Positions 1-13,046 are shown, counted from the first letter of the stretch. The stretch: DNA of 64,000 nucleotides from Cryptomeria japonica (GCF_030272615.1 NC_081413.1:564696510-564760509), one strand, 5' to 3'. Notes: generated by a model not told the origin, from the sequence alone. Numbers and translations: made by a program.

Positions 1-744
1 AACCCACTCAGTTAATTAATTTTAGTTAATTAAGCTATTCATGTGATTCCTGCAAATCACTTTTCCTAATCCCATTAGCCTAATTAATCCTTCTAGAATC
101 TCTCATAATCATGATTATCATTATCCCTCAATTTTTAATTCCCACTCATGTCACATCAACATTGAGTCTCTCAAAGAAATTCAAATTTCTTTGAATCCCT
201 CAATGCATCCTTATTTTGGAATTTTTAATTCCTCATATTTGAAATTCAAATTTCTCCCCCCTTTTCCCAAGGAATTTTATATTCCTGTTTATTTTCCCAA
301 GGAACCCTTGATCCATGCCTTCTATCTAAAATCAATCTCAACCCTTCATAATCAAATCAATCTTGGCCCTCCATTGGCCTTCTCCAATCTATAAATTGGA
401 GCCTATTCTCCTCACAAATCATCCGCTTCTCATGCATTGGCATGCTACTCTTTTCTCCTCTCTCTTCATAATCCTCTATCAAATGCATCCATCCTTAATC
501 TTTCAATCCAGATCCAATCCATCAATCTATCTTGTTGAGAACAAAGGAGATCAATCCATATCTATATCAAGCAAGCAACACATCAAGTGAAGCATAAAGG
601 GCGCATCCTCGTCATCCACTTCATCAAGATCAATCCGAAGGAGAAGGTAAAATAGCAAGGTAAAAATCATCTCTTGATGTTTTAGTGTTTTCATGTTTAT
701 TTTATTGTATTTTTTATTATTTGACCTTCCATCCCATTTTCCCC
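1..744 (+). repeat. AT-rich LTR-like fragment
   Basis: No credible gene is present. The stretch is rich in TTAATTAA-type runs followed by short pyrimidine-rich blocks. It carries a TATA-like box, TATAAAT, at 390-396 in the context TATAAATTGGAGC. The 5' LTR of Gypsy-3 has TATAAATTGAGC at 17311, also followed by a CCTCACAA-like stretch, so this is probably the promoter half of a related Gypsy LTR that starts outside the window. Its right edge meets the truncated Copia-1 RT near 745. The assignment rests on similarity by eye. Confidence 0.4.
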
Positions 745-3104
745 TCTTCAATAAATATACCCTTTTCTAATTGAGAAATCAACAAACCAAGAAAATATGA
801 CAGCTCTCCAAGCATAGACATCTCAAAATCGGACTGCATTTGATCAACAAACTCCTTGCATAGGGCATCCTTGTTTCTTCCAAAGATGATGTTGTCTACC
901 ACAATAATGATCATGTGATTACCGTCTGCCTTAAAGTATAAGTTGCTATCAACATTCCCCTTTTTGAATCCTTGTTGTTGGAGATATTTGTCTAACCTGG
1001 AATACCTCGCCCTTGGTGCCTATTTTAAACCATATAAAGCCTTTTTCAACCTACATACAAAATTATCATCTTCATGTAGCTGAAATCCTTTAGGTTGCTC
1101 TATGTAGACTTCTTCTTCAATATTTCCATTCAAGAAGGCATATTTGACATCCATCTGATATACCTTATATCCCTTATATGCTGAGAATGCCAAGAACATT
1201 CTGATTGCTTCAAGTTTGCAACTGGTGCAAATGTCTCTTCAAAACCTATTCCTTCAACTTGAGCATATCCCTTGCATACCAATCTGGCTTTGTTTCTTAT
1301 GACCTTACCTTCCTCATTCATCTTATTCCTATATACCTATTTAGTCTCAATTACATTCTTATCAGTAGGTCTAGAAACCATTTCCCATGTCTTGTTCTTT
1401 TCTATTTGTTGTAGCTCTTCTTCCATAGCTTTTATCCACTTCTCACTCTTGTTGGTCTCATAATAATTCTTTGGTTCCATTTCAGTCATGAGGCAGAAAT
1501 TTACTTGCTCATTGTTCCTTGTAAGTCTTCTTCTAGTTTTCACAACATCATTCTTGTTGCCAATAATCTAAGCTTCAGGGTGATTCTTTTGAACATACCT
1601 TGTTGGAGATTTGCTAGGTGCTTCTTCTTGTTGACTTTCAGATTGTCCAACATTTTCAATGTATGGTTCTTTAATCTGATTTAATGTGTTTTGATTTCCT
1701 CTGTGCAAATCCTTATCTATCTTAACATTTACACTTCCAATCATTTTCTTTATTCTTTTGTTGAAACACTTATAGGCCTTTTTGTGAGTAGAGTAGCCCA
1801 AGAAGATGCCTTCATCAAATTTTGATTCAAAACTACCTAAACAATCTTCATCTCTTTTGATAAAACATTTGCTACCAAACACCTTGAAGTACTTCATAGA
1901 GGGTTTCCTATCATACCATAGTTCATATGGAGTCATTCTGCTATTTGTACTCTTAGTTGAACTCTATTTAATGTATAAATATTAGTATGGATTGCCTCCT
2001 TCTAGTATATATTAGGAATATTTTCTTCATTTAACATTGTTCTCGTCATCTCCTTGACTATCTTGTTTTTCCTTTCTAACACCATTTTGTTGTGGTACCC
2101 TAGGAGCTGAATATTGCCTTTTAATTCCATGCCTTTCACAATAATCCTAAAATTCATTTGATATGAATTCTCCTCCATGGTCTGATGTGAGACATTTCAA
2201 CTTGTATCCACTTTTTTTTTCAACCATTTTTCTGAAATTTTTTGAATCTTTCAAAAGCTCGTGACTTATCTTGCAAGAAGGTGACCCATGTCATTCTTGA
2301 AAAGTCATCTATGAGCAGCATGAAATACTTTCTCCATTTAGTGCTCTTTTCCTAGTAGGACCACATAAGTCAGTATTCACAGGTTCTAAGAGCCTTGTAG
2401 TCGAATACTCTTTTGTCTCGAAGCTCACTTTAGTTTTTTTTCCTCTTTGACATTCATCACAAAAAGTGCTTGCTGGCTTGATGATTTGTGGTATATGCCT
2501 CACATATCCTTTCTTGCTAACCTTGACAAGATTATCAAAATTTATGTGATCCAATCTTCTATGCCATAACCAACTCTCATCAGCTTGTCCCATCATGCAT
2601 TGGGACTCATAACACTCCTTCAAGTTATATACATTTCCATCACTCCTTTTTCCTTCTGCAATGAATTTTCCATTGCTTTCTTTTCTGATTTCACATCCTT
2701 TTAAGTCAAATGTAAACTTGTATCCTTTGTCACATATTTGACTAACACTCAACAGATTATGTTTTAAACCTTTCACATAATATACATCATGTGCCTTTAT
2801 TTTTCCCTCTATACTCAGAGTTCCCTTGCCTTTTATCTTGATTGAGGAATTGTCTCCAAACCTTACTAAACCACCATTCCAATCTTCAAGCTTGATAAAT
2901 TTGTTCTTATCACCGGTCGTGTGATTGGAGTAGCCACTATCTACTACCCATAAGTTATTCCTTTCAACATGTAGAGAAGTTTGTACAATAAGACTTGACT
3001 CAACCTTGTCCTTTTCTTTCTCTACCCATAATTGTTTGGTTTCTCTCTTCTTGTCTGCTGTTATTTTCTGAACTGAACTTGCTTCAGGTTCCACAGTTGA
3101 CATT
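745..3104 (-). pseudogene. pol: Copia-1 pol: protease, integrase, partial reverse transcriptase
   Basis: The protease active site reads VVDSGYSNHTTGD near 2930-2955; the motif is usually DSGCS. A GAG-pre-integrase region follows, with WLWHRRLDHINFDNL and paired CDEC cysteines. The integrase core is frameshifted and stop-ridden between 2300 and 1940, but TSDHGGEF-like catalytic sequence can still be read near 2170. The integrase C-terminal part, containing FKVFGSKCFIKR, lies at 1568-1936. RT starts around 1543, with [14 protein letters not shown] at about 1260-1300. The catalytic box at about 890 reads VVDNIIFG where YVDDIIFG is expected, so the second catalytic Asp is Asn. The sequence stops soon after FLGLLISQ. 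Non-autonomous and dead. Confidence 0.85.
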
Positions 3105-5077
3105 TTATCCTTTTGTTTAATTGCTCTAATTTTACAATGTTTTTCTATATGTCCAAAATTTTGACAATGATAGCATTTGACATTTCCAACAAATGATGAA
3201 CTTGAGGGACTTCCATAGGACTAAAAACTATTTCCCCTACACTCATAACTTCTATGACCAATACCATTACAATGATATACAAGCCTACACTCAGCAATTT
3301 TATGATCATAAGTATTACATTTATAACAATAGCCATGGAATTGAGGTACATACTAATGATTATTTGTTATTTGTCTCCTTGAAGCAGTGAAACTCAATCT
3401 TTTTGAGTTTTTGCTAGTGTCTTTGAATTTTATGAAGCCATCATTATCCACCTTGGCCTTTCCTTTAGGATTGGCATATTTTCTCTTTGCGGAAGCAACA
3501 TATGTCTTCTTCATGTCTTCGTCAATTGTAGTTAGATCTATCTTCTTCCTTGGGGCATTCCTGACTGTGAAGGTTTGTTTATTATCATTATCACTTGAAG
3601 TGACAAAGTGTATTTCTTTGCTTGATGAGTTATTATCTATAGAAAATTGACCATCATCAAATCCTAGACCGTATGTGTCATTGGAATGTTTTTGTTTGTT
3701 TAACATTTTATTCAATGCATAAGTGCTGCCCTCATACTTGATTCTTACCTTAAGTTCATCTTTTCACTTTTCAAGTTCCTTTCTGAGATTCATAATATCT
3801 TCCTCTATCTTTTGATACTCCTCTTCCTTACTCTCTAAATCTGATTTAGTTTCCTCATACATTCTCTTAGCTTCATCTAATTGTGTTCTCAAATATGAAA
3901 TGTTTTGCTCAGACTCAAGACATTTTTTCAATCTATCTTGTTCTTCAATAGCAGCATGCTTAACCTTTTTGTATTCTTTCCTTACCTTTCTGAGTTCTTC
4001 AAGTGCACTCATAAGTTCACCTTAAAGATCTATCTCAACTTCTGCTTCCTCTTCTTCATCACACAACTCTTCTTGTGCCATGAAAAGATTGACTTCTCTT
4101 TCATCTTCACTATAGCATTCATCAACGACACTTTCTTCATATGTAGCATCATCCTCAAATGTGTAAAGATTGTTCATCCTTCTAAAATTTATTCTTCTTG
4201 GCTTGAAATTATTCTTCATCTTCTCTTTACCATAGGTCTTCATATTTTGCTTCTCATCTTCATCCTTCTCTCCATAAGGACATTTAGATGCAAAGTGTCC
4301 AATATTACCATAGTTGAAACATTTAAAAGGGATCTTACCTTTATATTTTCTGAAACCTTTCTTGAGCTTCCTTGCAAAGTTGGCTATAGCAGCATCAAAT
4401 TCATCTTCCTCCACATTGACAACTTCTTTTCTTTTCTTTGTAGTATTGAAAGAAGCTTCACTTTTTAAGGTTTCACTACCGATTGTCCTCATATCATAGG
4501 TTGATAAGGAACCAAATAACTCATCCATGGAGAATTTTTTTAGATCTTTAGCTTCTTCTATTGCAAAGACCTTTGTGTCATACTTTGAAGTGAGTGATCT
4601 CAACACCTTTTTGATAGTGACTTCATCTTTGACTTCCTCTCTAATTCCTTTTATAGCACACACAATCTCATCCACTCTTTGTAGATAATCCATTATCTTT
4701 TCCTCTTCTTTCATTTTTAGGCTTTCAAATTGAGCCCTTAGATTCTGCAATTTGGCTTCTTTCACTTTGGTATCTCCTTCATATACTTTTTGTAGCCTAT
4801 CCCATGTTTCCTTTGCTGAAGTGCAATGCAAGACTTTGACAAACTCTGTATTAGACATACCACTTAAGATCACATTCTTAGCTTTGGCATCGTTCTCATA
4901 TTCCCTCTTTGCATCAAGGTCGGTAGGAGGAACTTGGGGAACAATATAAGCATTTTTTACTGACATCCAGACATCAAATCCTAGAGAGGATAAGTAAGTT
5001 TCCATTCTTTTGCTTTAGAAGGCATAGTTAGTGCCATAAAAAATAGGTGCTTTAGAAGAGGATTCATTCCTAGCCAT
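3105..5077 (-). pseudogene. gag: Copia-1 gag (UBN2-type nucleocapsid), degraded
   Basis: Gag forms the cytoplasmic virus-like particle and packages element RNA. The start chosen is the ATG at 5077, 61 bases downstream of the primer-binding site; it begins MARNESS and a stop about 20 codons in replaces the expected Trp. The UBN2-like core lies around 4450-5005. A zinc knuckle near 4280-4325 reads CFNYGNIGHFASKC, so the second Cys of CX2CX4HX4C has become Tyr. A charged, Glu/Lys-rich coiled coil follows at 3764-4012. Further stops sit between 4020 and 3716 in the same frame. The zinc-knuckle change and the stops fit simple transition decay. Non-functional. Confidence 0.8.
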
Positions 5078-5137
5078 TGTGTTCACAAGACATGATCTAC
5101 CCAGGCTAGATAAAGCTTTACTACAAGGGAACCTAGG

Positions 5138-5149
5138 GATCTGATACCA
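5138..5149 (-). promoter_or_regulatory. Copia-1 primer-binding site
   Basis: On the minus strand this reads TGGTATCAGATC, one base from the usual plant initiator-Met-tRNA site TGGTATCAGAGC. It lies two bases inside the LTR edge and 61 bases upstream of the gag ATG, which fixes the element's orientation. Confidence 0.8.
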
Positions 5150-5151
5150 AT

Positions 5152-5869
5152 TGAAGAACACAAGTGAACACTAAGAGAGGGGGTGAATTAGTGATAATCT
5201 AAAACTTCAATCTAGTGTGTGTATAAATTAAAACAAAACCAAAATCCTACACACACAAGGACACATCACATAACACCAATAATTATGAGGAAAACCCAAT
5301 ATGGGAAAAAACCTCGGTGAGAATAGTTGCTAGAGTCTATTGCTCCAGTCTAGCCTCACAAGTAAATCACAGTTACAATATGCTTTAGGGCACTGACCCA
5401 AGGAGCCCGAACCCCTAATATTTTGAGCATCAACTCAAGGAGCACCTACCCCTTCTCTAAGAACCCACTCAGAGATACACAATGATTCAATAAATAATTT
5501 ATTACAAGTACAAAAACCTTGTTACAATTTAGTTTTGTAACACCTATTTATTGCTCTAAAAGATGTACCTTAATGATACTTCATCTTTGTCTCTCTGTCC
5601 TTGCCTTCTTGTCTTTTCCAAGATAGTCTTATGTTTTTGCTCAATTTTCTGCCTCTTTCTTCTGCAATTACTTCTTTGATTTTGGCTCTACTTCTTTTCT
5701 CAGGTTTACCTCTGCAACACTTTCTTCTCTTCCCTGTTCAATAATCACTTCATCGAACTTATCCTACTCTTTGCTTCTATTTCAACAATATTAAACTATG
5801 TCTAATGCTAAGTTCATAAAGCACACATCACCTCCAAACAGTTGGTTGGATCATAAGTCATCACAAACA
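5152..5869 (-). repeat. Copia-1 5' LTR (right edge uncertain)
   Basis: The inner edge is set by the adjacent primer-binding site; on the plus strand the LTR begins TGAAGAACAC. The outer edge is a guess: the sequence ATCACAAACA ending at 5869 would give a TG start on the minus strand, but no second LTR copy exists here to confirm it. No gene was found in it. Confidence 0.45.
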
Positions 5870-6544
5870 GGACAATCGTTGTTCTTCTTCATTGTCATGC
5901 CCCACGATCTGTATAATTTCTAATGTAGCTTGAAAATTATTCACTTAGTTGGTTTGTATTTGGCCAGTAAAGATTTCAAGTTTCTAGACGCGCCAACTTG
6001 TGTTCATGATCAACTTTAAATCTAAGTCATCGATTTGCTAGATTCAACCAAGAGGACTCGATCATAATTGTCATCGTGGCGGTTCCACGCACCACATTAT
6101 CCCTGTGTTTTTCAGCATGAAATGTATCCTCAAAATCTTCTTAATCTCCTCAATCTACATCTAGGTCATTTGATCAAACTAGGTCAAACATCCACAAGGA
6201 CTATCAGACTGTAGTCATGGCATTCTCTACAAACATGTTGCACATATCGAGTTAACTCATTTCGATATAATTCCTCAAAGCTCCATCTGTATAGCTTTAA
6301 TTGTCAGGCTGACATCTCGCATATACTCTACCTTCACAACTTATCCTGAAACACAATCTTCCTGGTGACACACTTCATCGACATACGTTACCCCAAACTG
6401 AAATAATTCAAGCCAAACAACCACTCATCAGGATCACCATAACTATCAGCATGGGAAAAACATGTTAGAATGACAGAACAAGTCATTCTGACGATATACT
6501 ATCAAATCACCTTTATTGACATAGGTATTCCTAAATGCATACCA
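5870..6544. other. No gene recognised
   Basis: Mixed-composition sequence with no convincing open frame, RNA gene or repeat. Its texture resembles 14247-14820 on the other side of Gypsy-1, so both are probably the sequence into which Gypsy-1 inserted. I see no clear 5-bp duplication at the two edges. Confidence 0.4.
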
Positions 6545-7731
6545 TGTACTAGTGGGTGAAAAATGTGTGAATGAGAGATCAAGAGGAAAACTACCATTTC
6601 CCTCCAAGGAGAGATGAGAGTTTCACTATGGATTTCCCTTCAAACACTTTTCACATATTACTTTGGAAGAGGGGGTTGGGGGAAGATTCATTAGATTCAA
6701 CCTCCAAAGAAGAAGATTGAATTTTGAATGAAATGAGAATGATAAGTTAATCCCCTCTTCTACTCGGAATGGAAAGGAATTGATTGAATTATGTATTAAG
6801 ACTAAGTGAAAAGAGACGAAGAACTGATAATAACTCAATATCGGAGTGTGGAATGAAGTTGTGCACCTATATTTGGTAGTAATATGTCGAGACGAAGCCA
6901 CCCTACGAATTTGAGGAAAAGTTGCTTGGACCGTGGCAAAAGTGTATATGGTCCTCCGAAAAATTTGCGAAAAGAAAAGGGTTTTTCCACCTCTACAAAT
7001 GGATTCCAAATCCGAAAGTACAGTTGTGCGCCTGAATCCTATACATAGAAAAGAGAGGAAAATGGGTTGGGATTGGGGGTTTGCCTTCAGGTCAAACCCT
7101 AGTTTTGGAATTAACCAAGTAATGAAAGAAAGTACTTGCAAGTAAATGTAAATGAAAGACTGAAATATAAATCACCTCAAGGGAGGTTGTGATACAAATT
7201 TTGATAGAATTGCTTGTATGAAGTTGAATGTTGAAATGGATCTCCTCTTCAATGGTTGAATCCTTGACTTGAATGCAACACCTAGCCTTGAAAAGAGACT
7301 TGAGAATGCTCAATGCTGGAAAAGAATGCTTGAATGCTCTTGAATGCTTGAATGCATGATCTCATGTATCTATCTTATGCCAAAATGAAAGGGGAAATGT
7401 GACTTTTATACTTGTCAATTAGGGTTAATGAAATTGATTTTTGTCACAGGCCGACATCGGGGAAGTTTTCTCACTCACTGCACAACCTTCTATGCAAACT
7501 TAGGAAAGGTCCTACCCCAAAATAGGATATGGGATAGGGGTGCCACGTGCCTATCCTGCCATTTTGTCCAGGGCAGAGTGCAGACAAGGTGGTGTAGAGG
7601 GCAAGGGAGAAGCAATTTTTTAGGGGTTGAGCACTCTCCAGTCTCTGATCAGGCTAGGGGATTCGATTTCACTTGCATGAGGATCCTAATGTGGTTGAAA
7701 ACTACTAGGGTCACAATTTTATGGCACTACA
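6545..7731 (-). repeat. Gypsy-1 3' LTR
   Basis: This is the low-coordinate copy, and it is the 3' LTR because the element reads leftwards. Shared edges are TGTACTAGTGGG on the left and GGCACTACA on the right. On the minus strand it contains TATAAAAG (7404-7411), a plausible LTR promoter. A short run of TGAATGCTT-like repeats lies at 7320-7360. Open frames inside it are chance shadows shared by both LTR copies. Confidence 0.85.
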
Positions 7732-8480
7732 TTTATCCCCCACTTTAGCGGGAGTATGAGCATACACCAAAAATGTAGGTAAAGTACAAGGAAACAAGAT
7801 TGAAACACTTTTACCATATCAAGGAGGCAAGATGCACCAAGCCCCCAATGCACTTAGGATCTTACGAATTTGATTGACAAAGTAAAAGGGAAGATAGAGA
7901 GGGGGAGAACTATGACTACAAGTAGCAAAGTTCTCCTCACTACGAGTCATGAAAGCAAGGATACCAAAGATTACAAAGCAAAGCAAAGTACACTAAGTAA
8001 CTCTAAGTATAAAGAAGGAACATATGAGTGAATTGTATGCCCCCACGTTAAAACGACCGCACATGCCTTATCAGGAGTGATTTCTTTAAGGTAGGATACA
8101 CCCAGGAGAGAGAGAAGAGAGGGAGCACGTTATCGCAAGGATTTAGCACCCAATCGAGGAATATACCCAAGGATAATGAATTTAAAACATGATGTAGTTT
8201 CCCTTTCCTTTGGGTCAGTATGTTGTATGGTAACTCACGTATATCATATATGTATGTGCATTAATAATCGTCATTCCCCAAAGAAAGAAAACTTCCTTGG
8301 AAGAAAGGGAAGAAATGAGTCTTTCAAATCAACATGAAAGAGACCAAAAGAGATCTCAATGCTTTGGATCATCCTCAAGTAGACATTAAGGGGATAATAT
8401 AAGAACATGGATACACATAGAAGAATAGTCACAAAAGAGCAAGAGAGGAGAGGGAGAGAAAATCTACAGTGCTAATGTTG
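7732..8480 (-). other. Gypsy-1 3' untranslated spacer with polypurine tract
   Basis: No coding potential is seen. Next to the LTR, the minus strand reads AGTGGGGGATAAA (7732-7744), a good polypurine tract for plus-strand priming. The rest is purine-rich, with several GAGAGAGG-type runs. Confidence 0.65.
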
Positions 8481-9380
8481 CTAATCTAGCATGACATCCA
8501 CATCCTGATCTTGCTGATCAGTATTTTGGGAAGGTGAAAAACATGCCATAGGAGCGACATCAAGCACAACAGATGGAGATATCACAAGATCCAAACAAGG
8601 AGTATGCTCATGTGGTAAGTCACTTTGTTCAATTCTAGGAGATATGATTAGGGTTTTTGAAAATTCAGTTGTTAAACACTTGTCAACATCAACATATTCA
8701 CAATCACTATCAGAAGAATTAGGAGTTGTATTTCCATCATGAATAACATTTTCACTCATTTTTTCAAGATTTATAGAAAGAGGAGCACAAACATGAATAG
8801 GAGTAAAATCATCACATGTTTTGTGCAACTTATGATTTGGAGATGTAGGTTGAACATCTTGCTTAGGAGAAAAGGGAATCATGTCAACTATTGGAGTTCT
8901 AGGAGATAGAATAGTTTGAGAGACAACTTCATGAGCTTGAACACGACATCTTCATCGGTGTTCTCTCACACAATGATTTCATCAAGTCTTAATGGAAGAC
9001 TAAGAAGGAGGAGGAACATTTGAGGAAGGAGGAATATTCTTGTCTTTGATAGTTGAAGATTTAGGTTGAATAAGGGGATAAACATGCCTCTTCTCTCTAT
9101 AAGAGGAAGGAGGTGAAACCATGCCATACGAAGGAGGAATATTAGGTGTAGGAAGGAGACCAGGTCCATCATGAGGAGGAGGTATAGGTCTAAGCTTAGG
9201 AGGAATATTGTTTTGTTTCTTATAAGAAGGCATAGACACATCCATAGGAACAGGTTGAGGATCTTCCTGAGGAAGAAGATTAGTTCTATTTGTGAAGGGA
9301 GGAACTTCATCTTGATGTATAATAGGAATGTGAAGAGTTAGGGATCTAGGTTGACTTAAGGATAATATCATATATTTCTT
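8481..9380 (-). pseudogene. Gypsy-1 proline-rich C-terminal region replacing pol
   Basis: This continues in the protease frame. 9000-9371 is very rich in Pro, Ser, Ile and His, with repeated IPP and PPS steps; 8481-8882 is acidic and Ser/Thr-rich, ending DVDVMLD and TAG. A frame break or stop lies between. No domain is recognised and nothing resembles RT. It occupies the place where pol begins in autonomous relatives, so it may be a new C-terminal tail of the non-autonomous family or decayed spacer. Confidence 0.5.
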
Positions 9381-10659
9381 TCATTTTTGATAAGATTTAA
9401 AAAGAGCATTTCTCCTTGATGGAAGAGATTGAAATTGTTTAGGCCAAATGAAATCAATAGGAACACTGAGGTTTCTTTTAGATGGTTTAAATAAGCTATG
9501 GTTCATAGTTATGATTTTTCCATTGTGAGGAAATTTCAGACACTTATGGATTGGAGAAGCAATAGCCTTCATGGAAGACAATGAAGGATAGCCCAGCTTC
9601 ACACAAAATTGCTTAGAAGAGGGAATGATAACAAAGTTGAAATCCATACATTTAGTATGAACTTCAACAAGAAGGGTGATAGAGCCAATAGTAGGACAAG
9701 AGAATCCATGAAATAACTTTACAACCACATTAGAATCATCATATATTGCTTTATGCAATCATAAAGTGAAAAGATACTCCTCAGTGATGATATTAAACAT
9801 TCAAGAGGGATCAACAAGAGCGCCATGACAAGGTATATCCTTAACCTTCACAACTATGTATAAAGGGCCATCGAGTGCTCTAATGGTCTCACTAGGGTCA
9901 AATGTAATACAAGGATCCTTAGGTGCATCTTGTTTTTCTACCATATTGACCAAGTTTGGAGCCATAGAATTGAATTCCTCATAAGAGAAAGAAGTAGGTA
10001 AAATATCAATCATGTTAGAGGTATGAAAAGGAAAGGGATCAATGAAAATCTTAATATTTTGATTAGGAGCAGCTACTGATTTATTCCCTTTATCATTCAC
10101 ACTTGCCACAGATATAGTATTATTATAGTATTATTATAAATCAGATCTTGAATCTTATTTTTCAATGCGAAACATTTCTCAGTATCATGACCAAGCTGAT
10201 GATGAAATTGACAAAATGAATTATTATCGAAATAAGGGGATGCAAGTTTAGAAGGATCAACTTGTTTTATAGGAGGAAGTTTTATAACATTTCTTTGCAA
10301 CAACTAAGACATACTACTTTTATATTTATTCATTCAAAGGAGTAAACTGTCTTTCTCTTTGAAATTTTTTAGAAATAGAAGGCACGCCTGTTGTAGCATT
10401 CACATTGTTGTTGTTGATTGTATCATTGAACTTAATGAAGATTTTTGTTGGTTTGAACTTCGCAAATGGTTGTTGAACACTCTCCCCCTTATCACTAGGA
10501 GCCATAGGAGTGGACTGCTCCATTTGACTCACAGACAGTTGATAATTAAGGAGTGTTGCGCACAACTACGGAAAGGAAGTAAACTCTGACAAAAGAAGAT
10601 TTTCCCTAATATCTTTTTTTAAATTAGAAATGAAAATTCTTTGAATATCATTATCTGGT
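9381..10659 (-). pseudogene. Gypsy-1 zinc knuckle and aspartic protease
   Basis: The knuckle at about 10195-10240 reads CQFHHQLGHDTEKC (CX2HX4HX4C), the unusual form typical of Tat-lineage Gypsy elements. The protease core follows near 9800-9840 with GALVDPS, where ALIDPGSS-like residues are usual, then a frame-matched stop, and ends with HKCLKFPHNGKIITMNHSLF near 9490-9550. The same KFPHNG block occurs in the Gypsy-4 protease, which supports homology. The segment from 10097 to 10303 is in a different frame from its neighbours, so at least two indels are present. Non-functional protease fragment. Confidence 0.75.
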
Positions 10660-11967
10660 ACAGGAAAAGAAATTTTAGCACACAAATGCTTATATCTACC
10701 TTATGAAATTAGTCACATTTTCTTTAACACCTTGTTTGCAATGCATTAAATCAGTCAAGGTTATTTTAGGACCAATGTTGTTTTGAAATTGATGGATGAA
10801 AGCATTTTCCAGTTGTTGAAAAGAAGTGATAGAATAAGAAGGCAAAGAGAAATACCCTTGTAAATCCTTATCTCTTAGTGTTCTTGTAAACAGTTTCGCA
10901 AGCAATATTTGATCATAAGCAAAATCAGTACACAAGGTTTGAAATGTTTTGACATACGTAAGAGGATCACCTTTTCCATTATAGAGTTCTAATTGAGGCA
11001 CCTCAACATGTTTAGGTAGTGCAACTTTAACAATATCAAGAGAAAGTGGGCTCGCAACATCAAAGGTGGGCACACTAAACTTGGATTGACTCATAGAAGC
11101 AATTTGTTGTTGTAAGGAAGACATGGTTAGAGCAAGAGTGTTAATTGTCGCTTCAGTAGAAGAATTGATGTTAGACATAGCTGATTGAGAAGGTGGTGTG
11201 ATGTTATTGAAAGAAGGAATTGATTGAGAATAAGGTGGTGGGACATTACGATAAGTAGGCATAGGTGATTATTGGGTAGGAAAAGGGACACTTAAAGGAG
11301 GAACAAAGTTATTGAAGGAATTGCCCCCTTGTGTCACATTGATTGGTTGAGGGATAATAAGAATTCTTATTGAAGGCATAGGTAAAGATGGAGGATTTAA
11401 TGAAGAAGAGGGATTGCCCCCATGACTAATTGTTGTGGGGGTGACATTTTGAGTTGAAGTAGCCATGATGTTGGAGGTCAAAGTAAGAATACTAGTCATA
11501 ATAGGAGTCAAAGGAATAGAAGGATTGACTTGTGTTGAAGGTTGTGAATTAACTAAGGTTTCAGTACAACTCTTGATAGGCATGGCATTAGAATCAACAA
11601 TATGTACAATGCCACACAATATATCAATTCCATTCCTATCACTTTGAATCATGAATTTAAGGCCTTCAATTAATGGAAGAGCTTCACTATTAGGGTATTC
11701 TTGGGACATCCAGTGTTGAAACTTATCAATTTGATTATCCAATTTGGATATTTAATCTATAGAGACTCTAGTTAAAGCTTCTTCATCATCATTGGATTCA
11801 TCAATGGGTTAAATAGGCACATGATTAGGATGAGAAGCATGATCCTCATTAAAGAAGTCACCCAAATTAGGCTCCATCTCCTCAATAATTAAACCTTGGG
11901 ATGCCTTAATTCTAATGCTTTGTCTAACAGGGATAGTATAGATAGGAATAATAATGGTAAAACTCAT
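10660..11967 (-). pseudogene. gag: Gypsy-1 gag (Tat-type capsid)
   Basis: The chosen start is the ATG at 11967 (MSFTIIIPIYT); the frame runs to about 10696 with three internal stops. An N-terminal disordered Pro/Ser/Thr/Asn-rich part (11269-11742) is followed by a capsid-type domain. In that domain, ELYNGKGDPLTYVKTFQTLC and FTRTLRDKDLQGYF match the retrotransposon gag pattern of a GDP motif followed by helices. The capsid part ends near LTDLMHCKQGVKENV. The product would assemble into particles. The frame shifts after 10696, so the chain to protease is broken. Confidence 0.8.
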
Positions 11968-13046
11968 GCACTATTTAAATTTTGAATTATAGGAACAAAG
12001 CTTACAAAATTGAGTAATGCAAAAATTAAGAAATAATGATTAAACAATTTGAACTTTGTTGGAGAAAGAAAAAGACACAATTGGAATTTTAAAATTAGGG
12101 CCAAGGGGATACCACTTAATTTTAAAATTAATAGAATTATTAAAATTAGGGCACACTATAATTAACCTCTTAATTTAAAAAAATTTCTAGAAATTTGAAG
12201 TGTTGAATTTTGGAGGTATTTTCGATTCAAGAGGGATAAAAATTTGACAAAATCAGCCAATCTTCTGGATTTAGGCTATTAAATACAATCATAACAGTCT
12301 CTCAAAATTTCAGGAAATAAGTCGAGGACCGTGGCGGGAATGCACATGGTCCGACCAACTTTTTAAAAAAAAATTAGGGATGAATATTACAATGATTTCA
12401 AAGCTAACCCCCAAAAAATGGTGAATTTTATGATTTATAGATGGGCAAAATTAAGGTTCAAATGTAAAAATAGGACCCTATTAGTGTTTTGAAGAAAAAG
12501 AGGAATTGAATTGCAAATTTGAAAATGGTCAAACCTAATGGATAGGGACACCTTGGAAAATGTTTAGAAATCTAAATTTGAATGAAATTGATTGAAATTT
12601 GCACAAAATCTAATTAAAATATGAAAATTGGGGTTTTATGACCTAACCATTTAATTTTGGAATTTGGATTTTGGGAAAAAGGAGGGAAATTGAAAATATA
12701 AATTTTAGGAATGAAAACAAGTCTGAGAACAATCACAAATCTGAAAATTGAATGGAAATCCAAATTTTGCACAAGTTCAAGAAGATTTTTGAAAATTAGG
12801 GTTTTAATAAGTAACCACTTAATTTTGTAAATTTGATTTGCAAATTGAACAAGACAATGAGAAAATTGAATTTGAAAAACAAAACAATTTTCAGATCTAA
12901 GATAACCACAAGCAATTTTTACAAATCACAAGTTCAATTTTAATTTTAAAAACTAGGGTTTTTAATGATTTAACCACTTAGTTTGTAGAAAATTTAAACT
13001 TGCCAATGAAAAATATGCAATTTTGTTAAAAAGAAAGCATGCAAGA
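11968..13046 (-). other. Gypsy-1 leader
   Basis: About 1.1 kb of A/T-rich leader with no gene. A block resembling AAAATTAGGG followed by ACCACTTAATTTTG recurs near 12090, 12140, 12620, 12790 and 12950. On the minus strand the block contains AACCCTAATTTT, close to the plant telo-box AAACCCTAA. Confidence 0.55.

Larger units (their letters stand above)
745..5869 (-). mobile_element. Copia-1, truncated Ty1/Copia retrotransposon (Sirevirus-like)
   Basis: Read on the minus strand the order is LTR, primer-binding site, gag, protease, integrase and reverse transcriptase, which is the Copia order. The element stops inside RT near 745, so the end of RT, RNase H and the 3' LTR are missing. The reading frame is the same from 5077 down to about 1130, broken by in-frame stops, and then shifts once in RT. 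The gag has a long coiled-coil tail. The LTR begins with a stretch containing AGAGAGGGGGTGAATTAG, which recalls Sirevirus LTRs. The clade assignment is inferred. Confidence 0.85.

Noticed and set aside
6626-7141. 171-codon minus-strand frame inside the Gypsy-1 LTR, with a counterpart at 13187-13671
   Set aside because: It lies wholly within LTRs and is broken differently in the two copies, so it is not a gene.
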